NCBI RefSeq assembly: GCF_000003815.2
Contig: NC_049982.1
Coordinates: 15,777,704-15,828,965, forward strand
Origin: Branchiostoma floridae
Lineage: Eukaryota > Chordata > Leptocardii > Amphioxiformes > Branchiostomatidae
Direction: 5' to 3'
DNA: 51,262 bases
The notes under the pieces are model-generated. The model had not been told where the DNA came from and made no database searches. It saw nothing but the letters and a program-made list of their open reading frames with translations. The position numbers and the translations under genes are program-made. This document shows positions 42,842 to 51,262 of the stretch, piece by piece. Numbering within the stretch: position 1 is the first letter of the stretch; the number at the start of each line of letters is the position of its first letter.

Positions 42842-43612
42842 GTAAGTTAGATCCATGATACCGCCGGATGGCAGTACCTAAGAGGAAAGTAGAATTACCA
42901 AATACATGTAATAGCAGTTTTCCACATCAACCTAGTGTCCGTATACATAGCTGCAAATGCAACCAAATTGCGAGAATTGGCACGTAACATTGTAATAAAA
43001 CACGAATTCCATCCTACCTGAAAGCTCTCGAAATGCAAACGCAATTCATTCGATCTTGGGTATTTTGTCTCTAGAATGAGCTTTTCGCTCTAGACAGCCA
43101 CTCATACTCGCCTTTTGTCAGTTATTCCCGTGGCAGAAGTCTGACAGTCAGCTGTGTTCTGTGTATTAAGTACCTGTTAAATCCGTTTTTTAATATCATA
43201 TGGAAACTCACCAGCGATTATGTCTTCTGTATATACATACAAAATGTACTAATCTTTACCCAGAGTAATAGGGTATCACTATTTTCCTATCGAAAACGAA
43301 TATCTGCAAATAGCTTGTTTTAAACACCAAGCTTTTCACATCGAACAGATAGAAGAAAATGGCACGACAAAGGAAGATGCTTTCCGTACAGTATAATATA
43401 AACCCACCCCATTATCATGGTATACTGTGGGATTGCGTATGTTATGGATCAGAGTTATAATCGTCTCTCTGTAGTCAGTATGTACTCATAGAATCAACTG
43501 GCACTCTTAAGTCTTCATGACCGTCGAAAGATAATGACGTATTAACAGATGTGTTTTGTTTGTGTTTGGTTGTTGCGGTCGCACCGCCCGTTCTGATTGC
43601 GGTTGGATGCGT
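42842..43612. other. Gene C 3' UTR and intergenic DNA
   Basis: On the minus strand ATTAAA at 43189-43194 could serve as the gene C polyadenylation signal, about 420 bp after its stop. Otherwise no feature is seen. Confidence 0.35.
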
Positions 43613-46600
43613 TCAGCAGCATTTCTTCTTTCTTTTGGCCGCCTCTTGCTGTTGTCTGTCGTCAATGGGGAGGCTTCTGATCTGTTCGTCCTCTCTCTCC
43701 TGCAGCTTTCTGTAAAGTTTAACACCAATGTATTATTTAATTACGATCATGTAACTAATGAACTAATGATAATTATTTGTGTCATTGCCATTATTATCAT
43801 TTACTTATTTACATTTTTTGTATTATTGATAGAAATTCTTATTGACCCCCAACACTCCTCCCAACTCGACCTCCACGAAAAGCAGCCCTGACGGAGCACT
43901 ATCGAGATTAAATAAAGGCACAAACAAACAAAATGTATCACAAATACATGGTCATACTGGACATAACTTCATACGTCTATAGCCCATATTTGCATTAATC
44001 ACTGCGCCCTACCGAAGAGGACAGATCCTAGCCCTTCTCGAGAATCTCTGAATGTTGCCCTATACGTGCCGTCTACTCACCTTGTGAGGATTTCAAAAGA
44101 CTGCGCGACGTTCGTTCCCAGCTTGGCACTCGTCTCAACAAACAGCGCGTCATACTCCTGAAACAGACAAATTCATATTTCTCATGAATTTAGACAAACC
44201 TTTGATATCTCTTCATACATTCTCAGTATCACAAAAAACGAGAAGAATTTACTTAGTAGAATATGGCTCTTGTTGTGGTTGACATAGTAAATATTTTATG
44301 TATCTGTCAACTATTCTTTTGTTGCGACCTGTATTACCCCTGTGGGTATATATGTACAATAAAGGTCTTCATTCATTCATGAAAATCATTTTTTTTTTCA
44401 ATTTGAAGTATACGTAGGATATTGTTTTACGTAATTCTATTATTTTCAGAATAAAATCTACCGCCTTGTGTCAGGGCTTATTTTTTGGAATAACAGACAA
44501 ATTCTCCAACAATTTTCTCGCGTTTGAGGACGACACCAGCAGGAACATAAACTAACAAGTAGAACAGTTCCTTCATATCAAGTAGCTATGGGCGACATAA
44601 GTAACACATCAGTAACACATACATATTTTCTTTGAAAATGTAAAGGATAGTAGCACGAAGAGACGATGAAGATCCAACATATATCAATGGTAATTATTTT
44701 AATGAGCAAAGATACAGGGTATTCAACATTGTCAGCCGATAAGCTCAATTGATGTCTTGTCATTTAGTACAATCATCACGAAGAGATTAATAGTAGATTG
44801 TACGTAGTTATGTGGGTGATTCGTGCTTGTGTAAGCTTTGCCAGTGTCTGCTCATTTTCTGGTAACAACACGTGCAATATATCTGTTGAAATACCATAAA
44901 TATGCAGTGTAACGTTAAATGTATATACCTGGTGGCAAAAACATCACAGAAAGGAAGCTTTGAGTACGATATCTTTCTGACTACAAGCTATGTTTGCAAA
45001 CAGTTCCAGGAAAGACAAGTCGATTTATCGACGACAGACACACAAACCGCACCTTCGCCAGGTTCAGGCCCGCAGACTCGCTCACGATCCGGTGTTTCTC
45101 GGCTAAGTCGTGCTTGTTCGCCACCAGCACTGTCACAGCGGTGGCGTTCCCTTCATCCACCTACATACAACACACAGTAAGGTTGGGACACAATATCTGA
45201 GTCACATTTCGGTCTTTCATTTCCCCCCGTAATGTCATGTTGATGATAGCGTGAGTATCGCAAAGAAGCATACACAAATTATATTTCCACATCGCATACA
45301 CATTGTAGGGACGCTACATATATCCGGGGATCAACTGCAGGCTATTAGTTTTCTTATCCCGACACAAAGGATTGAAATACTTACCATCTAGACACTTACA
45401 ACAGAACAGGAGACTACATCTCCTCCCAATCTTACTTCCTTTTAACGCGTATAGAAAAATCACACCGGAAGATCAGGACATGATAACAGCTTTGCTAAAG
45501 CCCACATGATTGTAAAGTTCGGCGTCAGCAATTTTAAAAGCAAACTCACGGTCATACTGGCGTTTTACGACTCTGCTTTAAATGCGACCATTTCACAAAT
45601 TTTACTGGACTGCATTACCTAAAATGGAACCTAATCGTACCAAATACATGCTATATTCCAAAGTGAAATCGAATAGACCGTGCCCACATATTAAGGGTAA
45701 CCTGGAGGGGCGTCTACATTTTATGGGTTACAGCTGAGGGCAAATCGTAACTTTTCTACCACAGTCACAAATACTCCCACACTCGCGCGACACTCTTACG
45801 TTTCATCAAACACACACGTAGTCAATCTTCTTGCAAACGTTAATGACTCATAGAAACAATGTTCTGTTGGTAACTTTGACCAACCAATGCAGATTCCGAC
45901 CAACACGTCTGTCAAATTGTTTTCTTCGGTGTGCACAAAACGAACGCCCCCTACCCCAGTCTGAATGTCCTGCATCCAATTATTGACGTTCTTGAAGGAT
46001 TCCTCGCACGTCAAGTCGTAGAGCAGCATGACCCCGTCGACCTTTCTGAAGTAAGAGTTGGGGATGCTCCGGAACCTGGAACACCATTAACAAGTTAGAG
46101 TGCACACAAGGCAGGTCGAAGCCGAGGGGTATGTTCAAAAAGCCATGTATGTTATTGTAATGCAAAATTCACCATTAAGTAATGGCTACAAAGTCACTTT
46201 CGTGCGTCTGTTCCATCTACCAATTCAAGGCATGTCATTCGATCTACAAGCCCTCAAGTAAGCAACAACATTGTAATCGCAGATTACTCTAAAGGTATAG
46301 TAATTTACGGTGGGTAGATGCGTGTAAATGGGATTTTTCGTTCAAGTATTTCCGACCGATTGCCAGAGAATAAGAAACACAGCACTCCACGCCTCGCCCC
46401 CTAATGGCCATGAGGGACTGGGAAATGGATTTAGCGGAAATCAATATTCTTAAGTTCAGGATCGTGCGAGCTAAGCACCGTCTGGCTGACTGGTCGGACC
46501 GAACCCACCTCACGTTTGAACGGGCTTCCACAAACTAGAGGTGGGGTGCCGGGACTCAATCATCATTAGAGGAGTGATATAAAGCTTCCGCCAAAACGAT

Positions 46601-49600
46601 AACATTGTTATTTCAAAGTATTTCAAACTATTATTTCCCTTGTATACACAAATATGCACATACATATATGCTAATTGTATGTAAAACGCGTGGTACGAAC
46701 CGTTCTTGGCCTGCCGTGTCCCATATCTGTAGAGATATGATGGAGTTTGCCGTCACCATGGTCTTCATGTAGTACCCTATACCTGTAAACACAAAGCACA
46801 GTATATAGAACAAATAGTCATGCAACATATATTGCTTCTTTACAAGAATAGACAATAGCTGCTTTTAAGCAATGTACTTAACAAATAGTCTTGCAACATC
46901 TATTGCTACTTTATGATAATGGACGGTAGGTGCTTTTAAGAAATGTACTTAACAATATACTTAACAAATAGTTAATTGCTCCATCTATTGCTTTTTTATA
47001 CAAGAATAGTAGACATAGACGTTTTAAGAAATGCACTTAACAATGTAGCCATGCTAGATTTATTTCTTTACAACAATAGACAACAGAGGCTGCTTTGAAA
47101 CCAAACAAAAATGTTAAAACATCATCTGAAGGCTCAAAGCGCCTGAGTACGTACCTACTGTGACCTGTCTCTTGGGACTGAAGGTGTTTTTACAGAACCT
47201 GTGGATGAAGCTGGTCTTGCCCACACCTGAGTCGCCCACAAGGATGATCTTGAAACACCTGTCAGGTGTTCTGACGGTCTGTATCAATGTTTTTGAGAAT
47301 TTGAGAATCTCATTCCATGTGAAGATTGTTCTCAAGCCCAATAAACGTTGGCAGTAGTACAAATCATGAAGGACAGACAACACAATATGCCAGAAGTCGA
47401 AGGAACATATTCTTTGTTGAAGTCTCTTATACACATAATTACATGACTACGTATCTGTTCTGCTAATAGATCGACATGTACACGACAGATAAGACAGAAG
47501 GTCCCAACATGGACTGGAAACTCAAGTAGAAGGACAATTCCAATGATAGGTCCAAGACAGATGCTATCCATACAAGGCCATACATCCGAAGCCTGGCTGT
47601 ACTTACCTGAGACGTTGTGTCACACTCAACTTCATGTGCGATTTTGGACTGAAAAAGACAGCAGCATGATTAAATGTCAACATTTCTTTACAATATTTCT
47701 GTTTTATTTCAATGTTTTCCAATATATAACAGTGAATAACAATGTATGCAAGGAAGATATACTGCGGGCGGTTAGACGGAGGTGGGCGGGGCCCACTTCC
47801 TTCCATCAAAACGTGAAGTTAAAAACAAAAATGCAGATATTTGACTGACATACAGTCGCTCTCCTATCGGATGAATTGATTGAAATACAAATTGTGACGG
47901 ACAGTCAGGATCGGTCTGTATGGATTCTAACTCTTGGGTTAGGATCATACTTTCTGATTGAGGTGAATAACTTAGATCCCAACAATGATTGTTATTTCAA
48001 AGTGTGTCAAGCAAGATACAATAACCATAGTCTACGATGTTTAATAGTTTAATATTTTGAGGAACGTTGTTTCAGGTATCTTGTCCTAAAGGACACAGTA
48101 TACCCCAAAGGAATATTTATTCTTTGCTAAAACATCCATTGAAAAAAAACTAAAACATCCAAATCTATCAGTCTCCTTGTATAACGATGCCTTCACCTTG
48201 AATGGTGTCTCCAAGATCAAAGCAATAACGCTACAGGAAAAAATCCAAGTTCTGAGGGGATAAGGGCCGTAATCCTCCCTCAAGAAATCCTATCACCCAA
48301 CTACAGACGGACATCTTTGACATTGAAGTAGAGACAAGGTCGACTAGGGGTCAGGCATTGATTTGCCGGTTCGGTGGAGTTTTGAAAGTTGTGACGCAGG
48401 TAGCGGAGATTAGTTACTGCTGCTTCTCGGGTTGCTGGGGTTTTGCAGGGTACTTCTGTACATTAGCGGGCTGAAGCGTGTTGACCTTTGGACGCAAATC
48501 AGCAATTATCGAGTTGCGTTCTCAATGCCAAATGACGACATATATGTGTTCTTGTTATAAAAGGCACAGAACAAGCAGAGAAACAAGCAGAGATGATCAC
48601 GATGCCAGGTTATTTGGAGGGGACCTTTTAATGTATTTTATGACCTTTGGCATTAGTTCCAACTTTATGGTTATAGGTCAGGAATGAAATTTCATCTGCT
48701 TTATGAACAATGATTCTAGAAAAGGAATCATATCGCCCAGTATCCTTGTTAGAAGGATGCGAATTTGTTCCGTGTCAGAAATCACGTGCAAGCAGAACGT
48801 ACTTATTTCATACGAATACATTGAGCGTTTTACTGTCTGATGTTTTACAACTGTGGAAATAGTTAAAACTTACCAACTCGTCAGCTCTCTCTTCTGACAT
48901 CTTTTGTCTGAAATATAAGTCAGAATAAGCTTCATGAGTAAATGTGAAGATTTATATGTTGGTATATCCGATAATTGCGTATCAAATGATTGATTTACCC
49001 ACGTGGACCAATTACACCGGTAAGTAACCAGAAAATGCTATTTCTGTATGCAATCGACAGAGTTGAATTCATGAAGTATTTCATCATTCAGTCCATTCCA
49101 TGCCATCCAGGCATTCCAACCAAAATAAAGGATATTGATTGACGATCTGAAATACTTTGCTAATGGTTTCCTTACTTCAGTTTCTGCAGCTGGAATTCCA
49201 AGTCATCTCTTTCTTTCGCCTTCCTTTCGTTTTCCATGACCGCATCTTCGTAGTCTCTAGAACACAGGAAAACACAATAATCCATCATTCGGCTGGATCT
49301 AACTACTGTACATGTTTATGAAATTATAGGACGACAAGTCGTTCTCATGACGTCAGGTAAAAACGGGATCTCAACGAACAGTGAGCAACACCTGGCCCTA
49401 GAAGACAAAGGAAACATTTTCGCAAGATTCTCAAGTGAACATTCCATGAGCAGCCAATAGCTTACCTGGACAGTAGTGCCCGTTCCTTATGTAGTTTCTC
49501 CTGCATCTGAATACAGAGTTCTTGACTTTCCTCCAGACTATGAAGGGACTCGTCCAACTGGGCTTGTAGTTTCAAGTTTTCCTGTTTAGATGTTACGGCA

Positions 49601-51092
49601 AAAGAAATGATGAAACACCATCTAAATTGTCTTATGCTGCTTGACTTGACTTGACTTTATTTAGATCCACAATTAGCTGTTGAAACCAAGACACAACTAA
49701 TGCCTTTGGAGTTGAACTTGAGATAGATGTCTGAGTTGGAAGGAGTTGTGTGTGGAATGCAAATGGCATATAGCATAGAAGTCAACTATGGCCCATTACA
49801 TCGGCACGTTTTGCACCTGTAACATGCAACATTCCTAGAGAAGCACCCGACATACATAACAACTACTCTCATGATGTCCACATGTTGTGTGTAATAAGTG
49901 CTAAGTCACCACATGTGTGCGTGTGGATGAGGTGATGACGTACCCTCTGTAGCACTTCGTTCTCCTTCATGATCTGCGCTTCTTTGACAGTCAGCTCTGC
50001 TATCATCTCTTCAAGCTGGAACAATGGGTGCAAAACATTTTATGAATGTTGGGCACGAATTATTAGTATAACCCCACCATCAATCATTGTAGCATGCCAA
50101 AATTGTACAATTGCACAAGAATGATATTTCGTCATTCATAAAAACGACCGAGAACAGTGTCCACTTTGACCGACGTCTGGTCCCTACCTCTTGGTATCTC
50201 TTGTCCTTTTCTTTTTCTCTGTGATCGAGGTCCTTTAGCATCAGTTCTAACTGCAGTGACAAACAAGCATGGCATGTTGGTAAAAACTTGCCAGATAGAG
50301 CTAACCTGCCATATACAGATGGTTGTATCTAATCTTTCACACACTTTCATTAGCGATGATTAGTTACGGCACCATGTACTTGCACAAATCACGTAGCTTC
50401 ACAGGCATTGCTGTATACAGAGGATTGATGATGATGACTGTTTTCTAATTACAAGATGTAGCAACATCGAGAACGCTGAAGATGGGGATATTGATAACAG
50501 TACAAAAAGGACCTAACATATATGATATGGTTAAGTAGCAGTTATTTGATGTACATGTGCCCGGGCAGAGAATCATATATCCCCGGCACTTGCAATTTTC
50601 ACTGATATACATATAATGATATGTTTTGTAACGTACCTCCTTTCGCCTTTGGTTCAGTTCTCGAAGTTGATCGTCCTTTTCCTCAAGTTTTCTCGCAAGT
50701 TCCACTCGCATTCTTTCTTCGACCTGAAACAAGACGCCTACAATGACTACATGACCAGCCATTTTATACCTCTTATACAATCAGTAGATCACAGCACAAT
50801 TATAGTCAGTAATTGATTGAGATGAAATCCAATATCTATGTGAGATAAAATCCAATATTCTCTTATCCAACGTTATTAAAACATTGTTTTGAGAATTATT
50901 GTTGCCATCATGTAAACGTATACGGAATCTGAATACATTTAACCGACATTTTGGGCAGGTTTCCTAAAAGGATAGAACAGTAGCTTTATGCACAAACACA
51001 CCTCCACTCTAATTTTCTCTCTTTCTTTCGACAGCTGGACCTCCATCTCCTCGTACAATCTCTTCACCTCTTGGCTATGCAGCATGGACTTA
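43613..51092 (-). CDS. Gene C: large Rab GTPase with coiled coil (RASEF/CRACR2A/RAB44 family), 5' end missing
   Basis: Fourteen exons, all with GT-AG borders and matching phases: 51092-51002, 50723-50637, 50250-50188, 50015-49944, 49581-49466, 49256-49176, 48907-48874, 47648-47607, 47278-47155, 46782-46701, 46075-45955, 45160-45053, 44157-44081 and 43709-43613. Joined they encode 397 residues. Residues 1 to about 195 are a Glu/Lys/Leu-rich coiled coil (for example [19 protein letters not shown]). After a short linker comes a full Rab domain: P-loop GDSGVGKTS, switch I region [44 protein letters not shown] (G4), ETSAK (G5). A basic tail ends in KKKCC, a double-cysteine prenylation signal, so the product should be membrane-bound. 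The block around [13 protein letters not shown] is characteristic of the EF-hand Rabs. The EF-hands expected N-terminal to the coiled coil would lie beyond 51262. All GTP-binding motifs are intact, so it should be an active switch. Confidence 0.93.
46810..47095. repeat. Tandem repeat in a gene C intron, four diverged units of 71-83 bp
   Basis: Units beginning ACAAATAGTCATGC (or close) start at about 46810, 46881, 46964 and 47040. Each contains CATCTATTGCT-, GAATAGACAATAG- and TTTTAAGAAATG-like blocks. It is entirely intronic. Confidence 0.75.
47649..48873 (-). other. Longest gene C intron in the window
   Basis: The flanking exons (34 bp and 42 bp) join in phase 0. I looked for a further exon here and found none that keeps phase. 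No other element recognised. Confidence 0.5.
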
Positions 51093-51262
51093 CTGTGGGG
51101 CGGATGGAGATGAAGACAGGTTTAAACAAAAACAAAAATGGAGTCATTGAAATGCTAGCATATCTGTACATAACGGGCAGAATGAGTCCTTCTGGCTTAT
51201 CAATTTGCTTAAATACGCTCAATTAAGCATGGAATTTTCTATTGAATTGCTATGAATTCCAA

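Noticed and set aside
43735-43870. Plus-strand open frame with a membrane-like Ile-rich stretch, tested as exon 2 of the gene starting at 42813
   Set aside because: It overlaps the last gene C exon on the opposite strand, is AT-rich low-complexity DNA, and has no good acceptor in the required phase.
48196-48240. Extra gene C exon on the minus strand
   Set aside because: Its phase does not fit the phase-0 junction between the exons at 48874 and 47648, and its acceptor is poor.
1-51262. CRISPR arrays, rRNA genes and prokaryotic operons
   Set aside because: None seen; splice sites and repeats show animal nuclear DNA, and the short tandem arrays here lack unique equal-length spacers.

Overview
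This is a piece of animal (metazoan) genome, most likely from a cephalochordate (amphioxus, Branchiostoma). It has spliced genes with GT-AG introns, long intergenic stretches and several families of short non-autonomous DNA transposons. The lineage call is an inference. It rests on the repeat style (short TA-flanked elements that begin CTGTAAATGCA and carry GCGGTGG blocks) and on a chordate-type EF-hand Rab gene; I could not run a search.

Three protein-coding genes are well supported. Gene A (minus strand, about 8060 down to the gap at 865-1115) encodes a nuclear protein of more than 2,200 residues. It has an acidic low-complexity N-terminal half, a perfect 34-residue tandem repeat, six AT-hooks, ten C2H2-type zinc fingers and a short 3' exon with one more finger and the start of another. 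Gene B (plus strand, 18506-27373) encodes a protein of about 2,170 residues with an acidic N-terminus followed by about 27 C2H2-type fingers, mostly in alternating CPF/CSY pairs. Both genes carry a related finger with the helix sequence DQESW near the C-terminus. They lie head to head, so they look like divergently transcribed paralogues with their promoters in the intervening region at about 14.4-16 kb. Gene B's frame is broken at 22440-22475.

Gene C (minus strand, 51092 down to 43613; its 5' end lies outside the window) has 14 exons that join in phase into 397 residues: a coiled coil, a complete Rab GTPase domain and a C-terminal double cysteine. It belongs to the large Rab group RASEF/CRACR2A/RAB44. 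The EF-hands expected at the N-terminus would lie beyond the right edge.

Layout: 1-1115 is the gene A 3' region and a gap. 1116-8060 is gene A. 8061-18505 is shared upstream sequence with a nested hAT element, two copies of a TA-flanked MITE, dispersed repeats and candidate first exons. 18506-27373 is gene B, whose first intron holds repeats. 27374 to about 28820 is the gene B 3' UTR. 28821-42600 is intergenic DNA with a hAT element, hairpins, minisatellites, a possible frame-broken small secreted protein, a decayed retrotransposon fragment with a 2A-like motif, and candidate cis-regulatory clusters (RFX X-box/CRE/E-box, POU site). 42303-42841 holds a CArG box, a TATA box and a candidate first coding exon on the plus strand, pointing antisense into gene C. 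43613-51262 is gene C.

Genes A and B are probably DNA-binding chromatin or transcription regulators; gene C is probably a membrane-traffic or signalling GTPase. Nothing in the sequence links the first two functionally to the third.
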